A DNA stretch of 64,000 nt from assembly GCA_023374025.1 (NCBI GenBank), contig SIJG01000118.1, positions 124,001 through 188,000 of the forward strand. Reading direction: 5' to 3'. Position numbers and translations under genes: made by a program. The notes below the pieces were generated by a model. It did not search any database, was not told the origin of the DNA, and worked only from the letters and a program-made list of their open reading frames with translations. Positions 1 to 10,170 of the stretch are shown here, piece by piece (the stretch's first letter is position 1; each line of letters opens with the position of its first letter). Source of the DNA: Heterodera schachtii. Lineage: Eukaryota > Nematoda > Chromadorea > Rhabditida > Heteroderidae.

Positions 1-258
1 TATTCTTTTTCTTTCTCTCTCTCTCTCTCTCCCTCTCTATTTCCCTCTCAGTTTTTTCTTCTCTCTCCCCCATCTCTCTTCCCTTCTCTCTCCCTCTCTC
101 TCATTCTCTTTTCTCTCTCTCTCTCTTTCGCCCTCTTCCCCTCTCTCATCTTCTCCCTCTCTCTTTCCTGCTCTCTCTTTCACTCTCTCTCATACTCTCT
201 CATTCTCTTTTATTCTCCCTCTTTCTCTTTTTCTTTCTCTCTCTCTTTCTCCCTCTCT
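1..258. repeat. CT-rich microsatellite / pyrimidine tract
   Basis: The + strand is almost pure pyrimidine, made of CT dinucleotide runs interrupted by short T or C runs. It encodes nothing convincing; open frames here on the minus strand give only Arg/Glu low-complexity peptide. It ends where ordinary AT-rich DNA begins at TTATGAAATT. Confidence 0.9.
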
Positions 259-390
259 TATGAAATTTTTATTTCGTGTCAGAAAAATGTTTTTGAAAGA
301 TTTCGTGTCGAAAAATAATTCAATTGAAATTTTTTTCGACACGAAAACTTTAAAAAACAATAAATAAAAAAATAGAGAAAGGATTTTTTG

Positions 391-555
391 TTGATAAACA
401 ACAAACATGCAGCTGTAGAAAAGCATTTTTTGCATTTATTTTTGTTTTATATTTTTTGTAAAAAAAATCAATGTTTTTGCGCTTTTACAAAAAAAAAAAA
501 CTTTTGGGAATAGAGGGCGGCTGCGCCGGTAGGCGCCGCCAGGAAATTTTTCGGG
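391..555 (+). repeat. Dispersed repeat, copy 1 of a 165-bp direct repeat ending in a GC hairpin
   Basis: This block begins TTGATAAACAACAAACATGC and ends just after GGAAATTTTTCGGG. It is repeated nearly exactly at 1038-1203. The two diverge immediately after CGGG, so the arrangement could be a 647-bp tandem unit followed by a partial second unit. The 3' part holds a GC-rich hairpin (516-540) also found elsewhere in the window. Confidence 0.85.
516..540 (+). repeat. GC-rich hairpin repeat, copy 1
   Basis: Core is GGCGGCTGCGCC, then GGTA, then GGCGCCGCC. The arms can pair as an imperfect hairpin with the T insertion unpaired. It belongs to the same family as 1165-1190, 8440-8465, 28458-28483, 34887-34908, 37716-37741 and 62052-62075. 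It is followed by AGGAAATTTTTCGGG, a flank shared with several members. Confidence 0.8.
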
Positions 556-1037
556 TAAGGTTGCCGCCAAAAAGTTCTTTCGGATTCGTTAGTTAGAGCC
601 CCAGAGGAATCGAATGATATATCATTCAACAAGAAAATCGGAGTTGTCAGTATTCTTCACTTTTACCAAGAAAAGTTCGCAAAAAATGGTGAAAATATTT
701 ATAAAAAATGCCAAAATGACGACAAAAACCCAAATTTCTCATATTTTTGGGGGTGTAATTTTTAAAAATTTCCAAAAAGTCGAATTTTAGGGGTGTATTT
801 TTGGCTTTTTTTGCATTTTTCTTGTGAAAATTTCCAAAAAATGGCCAAAATATGGACTAAAAACGCAAAAATGGCGAAATATGGATTTATTCTCGAAAAC
901 CCCAAAATATGGATTTATATGGACTAAAAACTTTCACCAAATCAAAAAATTTTAACGCAGAAATGCTATTTTTGAGCCCCTTTCTTCATCGCATATGCGC
1001 AGAAAAAATATGTTAATCCATATAATTTACAACCCTA
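556..1037. repeat. Dispersed AT-rich repeat with TATGGACTAAAAAC motifs
   Basis: No gene is visible. Several phrases recur elsewhere in the window. The stretch around 672-755 (AAAGTTCGCAAAAAATGG and following) matches 35935-36020. ATATGGACTAAAAAC at 849-930 matches a cluster at 35640-35750. AGGAATCGAATGATATATC at 606-625 matches an inverted copy near 35462-35486. The end at 1021-1037, read in reverse, starts TAGGGTTGTAAATTATATGG and resembles TAGGGCTCGAAATTATATGG at 35627. It is probably a member of a non-autonomous DNA-transposon-like family; the class is not proven. Confidence 0.6.
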
Positions 1038-1203
1038 TTGATAAACAACAAACATGCAGCTGTAGAAAAGCATTTTTTGCATTTATTTTTGTTTTATATT
1101 TTTTGTAAAAAAAATCAATGTTTTTGCGCTTTTACAAAAAAAAAAAACTTTTGGGAATAGAGGGCCGGCGGCGCCGGTAGGCGCCGCCGGGAAATTTTTC
1201 GGG
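1038..1203 (+). repeat. Dispersed repeat, copy 2 of the 165-bp direct repeat
   Basis: Near-exact second copy of 391-555, with a perfect version of the GC-rich hairpin at its 3' end (1165-1190). The first base after CCCTA at 1037 is where identity with copy 1 starts. Confidence 0.85.
1165..1190 (+). repeat. GC-rich hairpin repeat, copy 2 (perfect stem)
   Basis: CCGGCGGCGCC (1165-1175), loop GGTA (1176-1179), then the exact reverse complement GGCGCCGCCGG (1180-1190). This is a perfect 11-bp stem, all G/C, in DNA that is otherwise mostly A and T. It is the cleanest member of the nine-copy family. Confidence 0.9.
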
Positions 1204-1760
1204 ATTTTGATACAATTTTACAGACTGTTCGTTCATGTGTATGTCACACATAAAAAAACATCAAATACGCGCAAGAATTATATTGGGGCATAAATGCCAT
1301 AATTTGAGCAAAGATTTCTTCAAGTGATTATTAGCCATCTTTTTGGCACATTAGCGCCGAGAAACTCAAACAAAATTCTGCGCATCCTTCGTTGATTAAA
1401 AAAAATTCAAATCTAGGGCCCAAAAGGGACTGTGATTTATATAACCGTTTAATTTTGAATTACAACCGAGCGGTTGGGAACCGCGAAGCGGTTCCCAAGC
1501 GCTCGTATTAGACTATACCGCGACTAAAGGTGAAAATTTTTGTTTTTGTTCTTTAGTTCTTCCATCTGTTAATAATGTTAGTTAAATTATTAATATAAAT
1601 AAAGAATTTACATTACCATTTTTGTCCAATTTTAACAGATTTATTCAGGAAATGTCCATTTTATTTTATTTTTAATCACAATTTAAATAAATTCTAACAA
1701 AATTTGAGGCACGGAAAAAATTTGGTTTGAATGTTTTCAAACAATTTTTGTGATCTTTAG
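1204..1760. other. AT-rich spacer with one strong hairpin; no gene seen
   Basis: No open frame here resembles a known protein on either strand. The notable structure is the 37-nt hairpin at 1468-1504, annotated separately. The rest is unremarkable AT-rich sequence leading to the TA target site of the mariner-like element. Confidence 0.6.
1468..1504. repeat. Strong 37-nt hairpin
   Basis: The right arm GCGGTTCCCAA (1488-1498) is the exact reverse complement of the left arm TTGGGAACCGC (1474-1484), around a GAA loop. Outer arms GAGCG (1468-1472) and CGCTC (1500-1504) also pair, separated by a single G-G mismatch. Its role is unknown. A Helitron 3' hairpin was considered, but no clear CTRR terminus follows. 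Confidence 0.75.
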
Positions 1761-1765
1761 GACTA

Positions 1766-3026
1766 CAGGGTGACAAATAAGTAATGTCCCACTTTATAAT
1801 TTCTTATATCTCGAAAAGTAAAAAACCGATTTTCATATTTTAATACTGATATTAAAGCCCATTCAATTCTCTTTAAGGAGAACTGAATGAAAAATAAATT
1901 TCATTCTACATTAGTGTAATGACACCATCAAAAATTATGACCCATTTTTGGCGCCAAAAGTTAAATGTGCTTAGAGAATAAAAAAATTCTAACAACCGAA
2001 CTAAGTGAAGCAAAACAATGAATTTGCGTGGAGAATATGACATAATATAGTTCTTTAAAATAAGCAAGAAATCAGTGGTAATTACTGTTTCTAAGGTCAG
2101 AAAAAACATCAAAACAAGAGTTATCAGAAATCGTTAATTTCAACGAAAAATTAACGCACCGAGTCAAAATGAAAATGGATTAATTTAGACAAATAGCAAA
2201 AATTAACTAAGATTATTTCATTATTAGATAAATAAAAGCTAATTTTATCACTATGTATACGAAAAAAGTTATGGGTCTATGAAATGGGATGATACCCCTC
2301 AAGCACGCAACTTGGAAAATATTTTTCGGGCATTAATTTACAAAATTAATAAAGGTTTCTATTTAACTAAAAGCATATAATATAGCCAACAGAATCTGCT
2401 CTTTTAGATGTGATTGACTGCTATTAAAAATTATTTTTATTTCACAAGATTTCGAACGATTTTTAAAATTGGTCAAATTTCATAGATTTTGAGGCTACAA
2501 GGGGTCAAATGCATAAAAATAGTTACTCAGATGAAATTCTTTGGCGTGGCATAAAGCCTTGGTCCAAGTGGTAGCTTATGCCCGATAATGACCTTTTTGA
2601 TGAAATCATGAACAATGTTTTGGGTGGTTGGAACTTTATGTCTGGTTCAGCGGTAAATTTTTGGGTTTTATCCATGATAAAATGTGGGCCTTTTATTCCC
2701 CTTAAGAGAGCCCAAGAATTATCTTGTATAGTCAATTTAAGTGACCAGGACCTTCATTAATTCTCATGCAAAAATTGTTTCTTTTCGTTAAACCTTTCTC
2801 CGGAAAATGACCAAAACATTGACCCGGGAGTTGCGTGCCAACTGTAAAAAAATTTCGGCACGTTTTTGTCTCTATCTCAGGACTCTCTAAAGCTACGATA
2901 AAACTATTAAGTAGCTATATTACCTAATCTGTTGAGCACATTTTGAATTTATATTGGTAATTTTTGGTTGCATTTGAAAAAAGATACAACAAAAAATAAG
3001 TGGGACATTACTTATTTGTCACCCTG
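1766..3026. mobile_element. mariner/Tc1-type element (1.26 kb, TA target site)
   Basis: Terminal inverted repeats of about 31 bp begin CAGGGTGACAAATAAGTAAT and continue to TGTCCCACTT. The left TIR starts at 1766 and its inverted copy ends at 3026. TA dinucleotides lie directly outside each end (1764-1765 and 3027-3028), as expected for Tc1/mariner insertion. The length fits a full-size element, but only short open frames remain (for example minus strand 2523-2735 and 1906-2112). The minus-strand frame at 2523-2735 loosely recalls a mariner transposase block, but too weakly to name. Probably a decayed or non-autonomous copy. Confidence 0.8.
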
Positions 3027-3028
3027 TA

Positions 3029-6000
3029 TTTCCTGTTTCTGCTTATTATTTTGTGACTCCAAAAATTAGAGGAATATATTTTTTTTTTATAAATTCCAAT
3101 AAATTAAGAGATTTGAGTAACATTTTTAATTTTTTCAGAATATTGGAGAGAATTTTCTCAAAATCCAAATATTGTCTTCTATAGAATGATAGAAAAAAGA
3201 TATTTTGCATGTTTTTTATAATAAATAAATAAATTGCTTAAAACATGATGAAAATAATAAACTTTTAATACATACAAAAACCCAAAATATGTATAATAAA
3301 AAAAGTCACTGATAAATAAAATTAAAAATGTGGTTTTATCAAAATTAATTTGTTCTTTTCTTAATTTTCAATTTGATATAATATTTCAAATTAAAAATTA
3401 TATGTTTTAAATAATAAAAAGAGTAAAAGAATAAAAAAGTTTGAATTCAAATTGGGAAAAGATTAAAATTATCTCAGAAATAAAAAAAAAACCATTAATT
3501 ATATTACCAAAACTGAAAAAAAAACATAGAACAATAAATACAATAAACTAAACAAGTAAACTTCGAAAAAAATTTTTTGTCAGATTTTTTGAAAGTCAAT
3601 AAATTCTTTCAAAATTTTAATATGTGATAAGTCTTTATAATATTTTCAAAACGTTTCGTATCCTAAAAAGAAAACTATAATTTAATTGTTTATGAAAATT
3701 TGTTTTACCAGCCCCCATTCCTAAAATTACAAAGATAAATAATACAACCATACAAATGAAATAAATTCTACCAAAATGACCTTATTTTCTTGTTTATAAA
3801 AGGAATGTAAATAATATTGATTTTTAAAAAGTAGGTTCAAAAAATAAAAATTAAATCAAAATTAATATTATCCAATAATCGTAAATTTTATTTAAAAATA
3901 AAATAAGAAATAAAAATAAATCTTTAATAACTAAAAATAAAAATGATTGTCAATATTATTAAAAATTTTAATTATGAAACAATAAAGACAATTTATAAAA
4001 TTATTCCTTTTTAATGAAAGAGAAATTTTTTTAAACCATTTCAGTGAAAAGCAAAAAATTAACTTAATTTAAAAAAATTTAAAATAGCTAATGAAATAAA
4101 ATAGTTAAAATCAGTTTTTAATTTTTATCTATTTTTTGATAAACATAGAAATGTTATAAAATAGTTTTTTTGCAAAATGTATGAAAATTGCAAATAAAAT
4201 TAAATAAATTTTTTAAAAAGAGATAATAAATTTAAAACAAAATCTGAAATTAATATTAACTGAATGACAGAAATAAGTTAACCTATGATTTCTATCAATC
4301 ATTCGCCGGAAGGTAAAGAAAATATAAATTATACAATTAACTTAAGCAAAAAAAATAAAAATTACAAAAAATGAAAATTTTTGAAGAGCATAATTTAATA
4401 ATAATTTATATTTATTCAAAAAACAGAAATTGAAAATTAATAATTAACTAAATAAGAACAATAAGTCTATTATATGATTCACACATCGGCGGGAAGGTCA
4501 AGAAAAAACAAATTATCTCATATTAATTAAATTAAATAGAAAAAAAAATTACAAAAAATTAAATGATTATGAAAAGAATTTAAAAAACATAAAAAACAAC
4601 AATATCGTAAAAAAAATACAAAATTTAAGAAAATATGAAAAAACATTTTATAAAAATATATAAACAAACTGATAAACTAATTTTAGAGAGTGTGGGAAAA
4701 TAAAAAAAGGGATGATAAGAGAACAGATAATAGAAGATAGACAAGAGATTAGTTGCCACCAAATCATTAATTGGATAATTAATTTTAAGGAATTTTCACC
4801 AACATTGGCGTTGTTTATTAATCCGAAAATGGTCAGATTGAAAGATCAAATCATAATCTTTCCAGAAGAAGTGAAGTTTACTTGTAAATTAATCCATTAA
4901 ATAATATCAATTCAATAATAATTAAATTATTTATTGCTTTTTTCAAAAAACAATAAAAGCCCTATTTTGCCAGTGACTAATTATATAAATTATTTAAAAA
5001 AGAAGTTTTTAAAAATATTATCATTGACAATGTTTTAATAACAAACTTATTTTGTTTAAATTATAATAAATTTAAAAATTTAAAATTCATGCAATTATTG
5101 ATAAAAATGATTGAATCAACTTATTTGAATTAGAAATTCTATAAAATATGTATCTTTACTATATAAGTTTAATTTTTCTTTCAAAAACATTTTTCGATTT
5201 TAAATTAAATTATTTAAATATAAAAGGATTAATTTAAACAATGATTAAAAAAATTGAAAATTAAGTGAAAATGAGCTGAAGGGATTTATAATGAAATAAG
5301 AAATTAAAAGTACAAGAAAATTCCACAATTTTTAAGCCAATTAAACAAATAAAAAACAATCAGAGAAATTTCACAAGAAAATGAAATTTTAAAAACATTA
5401 CAAAATTTCAAAAATAAAAATTCATTTACAAAAAATGACCGCAAGAAAAGCTATGTATTGATGTGTCCATCCACATTTCCCATCCATGGAGGATAAAAAT
5501 GAGTGATTATTTAAGTAAAAAAGTCCCTTAAAAGGTATAACAAAAAATTCTTTCTTCTATTATACAATAAAAATACATAATTAAAAAATATATACCAATA
5601 AATAAATGTTATGTATAGAAAAATTAAAATTAATGTGAAATTTCTTTTATTTATGTTTATTATTTTTCTGAAAATTGTTTAAAATTATAAATCTAAATTT
5701 AACTAAAGACCAGAACGAAAAAAATTGTTGGTTAAATGTTTTATTTAATTGCTATGAAATAATACTTGGAAATATAATTAATTGATTAAAGATAAATTAA
5801 TGCACTCCGCACGAACTCTCAGACGTAGAGCATTGGTCATGAGTTAATAAATATAATAAACACTAATAAATAAACAAAGGAAAACAAAATACAAAATTAT
5901 AAAGAAAAAAGAAAGTTTTTTGAATCATTTAAGACAGAAATCAAAATTATTTTTAATAAAATATATTATTTCTTAAAATTTATTATTCATCGAAAAACAA

Positions 6001-6296
6001 AAATATTGTGAATAACGAACAAAAATATAATAAAACTCAAAATTTAACATAGAAAATATCTGCAAAATGAAAATGATAATGGGCAATAATAAAAGTGCAG
6101 ATTTACGCAAAGAATTAAATAAATAAAAGATTTAAAGCAAATAAAAATATTTTTAAATAGATAATAGATAATGCAATTTAGAATGCAAAAAGATCGATGA
6201 TAAATTTGGGTTTTTTGTGATCCCGCTTGATTAAATTCGGGATCTCGAACTCGGTAACCGTCCCGAGCTTTTTTTTAATTCCTCGGGATATATGGT
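3029..6296. other. AT-rich non-coding DNA, A-skewed on + strand
   Basis: No gene is supported; the longest open frame (4712-4900, +) gives 62 residues without recognisable features. Two short GC-richer islands, at about 4290-4345 and 4470-4525, resemble each other (CGCCGGAAGGTAAAGAAAA versus CGGCGGGAAGGTCAAGAAAA), suggesting diverged repeats. A purine-heavy stretch lies at 4690-4750. Otherwise only A/T-run sequence. Confidence 0.6.
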
Positions 6297-6757
6297 GTAT
6301 AACACATATTAATTCAAAACTTAGCTCAAATTCAACCAAATTAGTTTTTCATGTAATAATTCAATAGCTTTAATAGTTCTCTATCAGAAAATAATTCATT
6401 AAAATTTTTTCCTTTAGTATAAAAAAAAAGTTATAAAGATTAAAATTCATGTTTTTTTGCCATAGTCATCATAGGTATTATAGTCGTTTAAAATCATTAA
6501 AATGCAATTGAGCCATATATTAAATTATATCTTTCTAATTCTAAGAATTCTATTGTTTATTAAAATTTTGGAAAATTATATTGAGTTTAAAAAAATTTAT
6601 GCACAAAAAAATCTAATGACAATAACTTTTTTATATTTAGAAAATTTTTTTTGAAAAATCAGATTCTGACAAAGAACAAAAAAAACTATTGAATGATACA
6701 AAGAAATATTAATTTGGTTGAATTTGAGCCAAATTATGAATTTTTATGGGTTACACA
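6297..6757. repeat. MITE-like inverted repeat (about 0.46 kb)
   Basis: The left arm (about 6297-6350, including CTCAAATTCAACCAAATTA) is matched in inverse orientation by the right arm (about 6705-6757, including TAATTTGGTTGAATTTGAG). The arms are roughly 50 bp with several mismatches, and the outer ends read GTGTATAACACAT and the inverse of ATGGGTTACACAT. No transposase and no clear target duplication are seen. Read as a short non-autonomous DNA transposon or decayed inverted repeat. Confidence 0.55.
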
Positions 6758-8439
6758 TTTTTGTTGTCGAACCCATTGGTGGAGTTAAGAAAAGCGGTAG
6801 CATCTTAAAATTTCTTATTTTTCTTAAATTTTGAAAAATTAATAGCATTAGTCAATATGAAAATTACTAAAGTCATATTAAAATAAAAGATTAAAATAAT
6901 TATTTAAATTAAAAAATTACATTAAATTTGTAAAATATGTATATCTTATAAAAAAATAAACTGACAAATTGATCTGAATACTCACCAGATAACAAGAAAT
7001 ATAATAGATGTTATATAATTAATTTAAAACAGAAAAGAAAAGAAAAGTTGCAAATTGAGAAATTATTATTAGTCAATAATATAAAAATGCCGAATGAAAT
7101 TTAAAAAGCTATTTAAAACTCAAAAAAATATATAGAAAAAGCCTCATCATTGATTCTTTTAAATAATTAAAGTTAATTAAAATCTAAACAAACAATAAAT
7201 TTGAAAGTTATGAATTAAAAAGCATTAGTCGATATTGGAATTCTGAAATAAAGACAAGACAATAAGTGCGAAAATTATTTAATTTAAAATTTGCAATCTA
7301 TTAAAATAGGAAAATATAAAAAAAAAGAATTTAAATCTTTCAATATAAATATTTTAATTAAAAAGTAAGGGCATTACTTCAAATGATCTAATAAAACAAA
7401 ATCACTATTAAATGAAAGGTTGTTATTAAATAATTTAAATGGTTATATAATCGGAAACACATTAAAAATCTTTAAAAAAGACATATTAAACTGAAATAAA
7501 TTATTTAAAAAATAACAAAACAAAAACCATAAATTATTATTTAATTCATTTTCATTTAAAAAATCAATTATAATTATTTTTTTGGTTATTTATTTTCATA
7601 TAAAATTGTACATTGTAATACATTTGAATATTATCTAATTGGAATATAAAAGTTTGCCAACTAATATTTAATAAAGATAAACATTTTATATTATCCCTGC
7701 AAAGAAAACAAATTTCAGCTTAAATAAATTAAATAATAAAAACATTATTAAGTCGCTCATCTGAATAAAAAAAAACGCTTCAATTAGAAACATAACATCA
7801 ACATGTCAATATAAATTTAAAAACAAAATGAAAGAAATTAATTTTTTACTATTAAAATGAAAAATTAAAATAATAAATAAACATCAACAAAAAAAAGTAA
7901 AGAATTCATTATAAACCATTATGAAAAAAGAAATTTGTTGAAAAATTGTACAAGAAATAAGTAAACTTAAAAAGATTTATTTGTTCCTTTAAAATAATTT
8001 ATGAATAATATTAAGGGTTATTTAAAAAATATTTTCCGGTCATAATTATAACGCGTCTATGGACGTAAAATACCAAAAATAATAAAATATATTTTTTATT
8101 ATTTATTATTTAGCAAATTATTCGAATTAAAGGTCTCGCAGTTGTCGATTGACAATGCCATTACATAATAATATATCGAAATTAATGCACAGAAAAAAAG
8201 GCTTATGCCTAAAAATGCGAGCTCTATCCATTACATAGATCGTTTCAATTTTAATTAAATCATTTAGAAAAAAATATTAATATTATTCAGAGTGATCAAG
8301 TGTCCTGATTTTTCAAATTTGTCCTGAATTGGGGGATACCTATCTGAAAAATCAAAAAATGTCTTTAATTTTCAGATTTCCTGAATTTTGAGGACTTTTG
8401 TTGTAACAAAATTCATTAAAAATCCTAAAATTTTTCCAA
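6758..8439. other. AT-rich non-coding DNA; no gene seen
   Basis: A/T runs with A in excess on the + strand. Small GC-richer islands occur (for example 8128-8160 and 8200-8235) but no open frame resembles a protein. The segment 8300-8400 contains repeated TCCTGAATT-type phrases next to the hairpin repeat at 8440. Confidence 0.55.
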
Positions 8440-8465
8440 GGCGGCGCTTATCGGCACCACCGGCC
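8440..8465 (-). repeat. GC-rich hairpin repeat, copy 3 (inverted orientation)
   Basis: The + strand reads GGCGGCGCTTATCGGCACCA then CCGGCC. Its reverse complement matches the family core GGTGGTGCC-GATA-AGCGCCGCC with a few changes. The arms are less perfect than at 1165-1190. Confidence 0.7.
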
Positions 8466-9346
8466 CCAAAAAATCTTTCTTTTCTTAAAAAAATTGGCTT
8501 AAAAAGTGCAAAATAAACATTTATTCAAAAAATTTTTTGCAACATACCAAATCACTGCTTATTTAATAAATTTACAAATATTGCTTTTAGCCATTATAAA
8601 TTTATTTGTTTAATGAAAAAAAGAGAACCAAACATTTGAATGATTTTAAAATAAAATAGTAAATTATTAATTAAAAATGGAATTTTTAAGGATAATGATC
8701 AGCAATTAAAAAGACCAATGTTAAATAAAATAAATATTTAATTTTTTTTAATTTAAATTAAACACTTTCATTTAACAAATAGCAATTTCATAATAGAAAA
8801 AACATTTCAATTATTTTATTATTTTAAAAACAATTCTATATTAAACAGTCAATTTAGTTTTATTATTAAATTAATAATATAAGTATAGTGCTCACTTTTC
8901 AGCAAAAAAATCTTAGATTAATCACTGTAAAAAGCACCAAATTTTCCTAAAACAAGCATGAAAAACATTTCATTTGATAATAATTTTAATAAGCTAAAAA
9001 ACCATTTATTTTATAAACTATTTCTTTCGGAAAATCTTAAAATATTAAATTTGTGATTAGAAATTTTACAAAGGTATCACGATAAAGAAAAAAAAACAAT
9101 TATATAATGATTATTTAAAAGTGTTTTTTATAGAAATTTATTGAAATGTTTCAATCGGAGATTTTTAAATACTAAAAGATGAAAAATTGATATTATAGTA
9201 TTAAATGAATTATATTTCCATGAATGTGTCATATAATATTCTAAAAAAAATAATTTTATTTTTAAACAAATTATTTAAGAAACAAATTGTATGAGTTATA
9301 ATTTATCAAAACTTTTAAAACTTTGGTAAAAAAAAAATTATTTGTC
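8466..9346. other. AT-rich non-coding DNA up to the BEL/Pao insertion
   Basis: No gene supported. It ends in the ATAAA target duplication at 9347-9351 of the BEL/Pao element. Confidence 0.55.
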
Positions 9347-9351
9347 ATAAA

Positions 9352-9836
9352 TGTAGCTGAACCCGGGGAGTGAAATGCAACGGTGGTTGGGTTCCCGACA
9401 AATTTTGGGTGGAGGTGGTTCCTCCTGGTGAGTGTCGACTGGGAGAGTCGAGGAGACGCAAAGGCGTTTCGGAGCTCAGACGACTGCAGCCCACCCGAAG
9501 ACAATGAACCCCAAAGCAGAGACACAAAATACCAAATGATTTATAATCTCAAACTTGGGTAATTAAACCAAAGTCTCCCAAAGGGGAGAACAAAGTGAAA
9601 TGAGGAAGTCGACTGTACGGAACAGTCGACGGGAAATGGTCGACAATGGTGGAAATGGCAAAGGGAATAAAATTGGACGGACAAAATGGGAAATGGATCG
9701 GCTGGCCCGAAAATGAAATGAAATGAAGTGGGGGAAATGATGGGAGAGCCTAGCCTGGAGGATGGGCGTGGCTTCATCCGGCTCTCCCCGAGGGGGAATT
9801 GGAAATGGGCCAAAATCGATCGTCGCTTCGGCGACA
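9352..9836 (-). repeat. BEL/Pao 3' LTR
   Basis: 485 bp; on the + strand it starts TGTAGCTGAACCCGGGGAG and ends TTCGGCGACA. It matches 26234-26717 with about five substitutions and one inserted T. The minus strand carries TATAAA (+ strand 9540-9545). The LTR has four copies of the palindrome GTCGAC, far more than chance. No strong polypurine tract is seen on its internal side (only GGAG directly next to the LTR). Confidence 0.93.
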
Positions 9837-9875
9837 CTCCGGGCGCACACGAGAATGGGCCTGCCGGGAGTCGAT

Positions 9876-10170
9876 TCATTGTCCGTCCATGTGCTCCTCA
9901 TGCGCAGTCGACGTCTCGCCGTCTGTTGAGTTGCCGTCCGCTTCAAGTCTCGCGATGTCTGAGTCCGGAATGCGCATTGCAGCTGCGGTGTACGTTGGGC
10001 AGAGCATGAGGAGGGCCTCCAGTCGTTTCAAATGCGCCCAGCTGGTATGGTAGGCGTGAAGAAGCGTTTCAGCGGTTGGCGAAAGAGTGACACGAAGATC
10101 GGGGTCACGGCCGATGCGTATGGGATCGGTGGACAAGTGCAGCGGATCCGAGAAGGCGTGGAAGTGTTTC
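9876..10170 (-). pseudogene. Likely C-terminal part of the extra 3' ORF, displaced by a frameshift
   Basis: A frame open to a stop at 9876 overlaps the end of the extra 3' ORF (stop at 10105) but is in another phase. From about 10170 downward it reads as a plausible protein tail: a helical-looking stretch with Leu/Ala-rich sequence, then a Glu/Asp/Ser-rich end. The in-phase tail of the 3' ORF over the same bases looks like random His/Arg/Pro sequence. The simplest reading is a one- or two-base indel near 10140-10200 that truncated the protein. No function is recognised. Confidence 0.45.

Noticed and set aside
1468..1504. Helitron 3' end
   Set aside because: A hairpin is present but no CTRR terminus at the expected distance and no TC 5' end could be paired.
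2523..2760. Opposed short frames inside the mariner-type element as transposase
   Set aside because: Only a faint resemblance to a transposase block and no catalytic Asp pattern; kept as decayed interior only.
4712..4900. 62-codon + strand frame as a small gene
   Set aside because: No homology, no splice or promoter context, and a length expected by chance in a locally less AT-rich patch.
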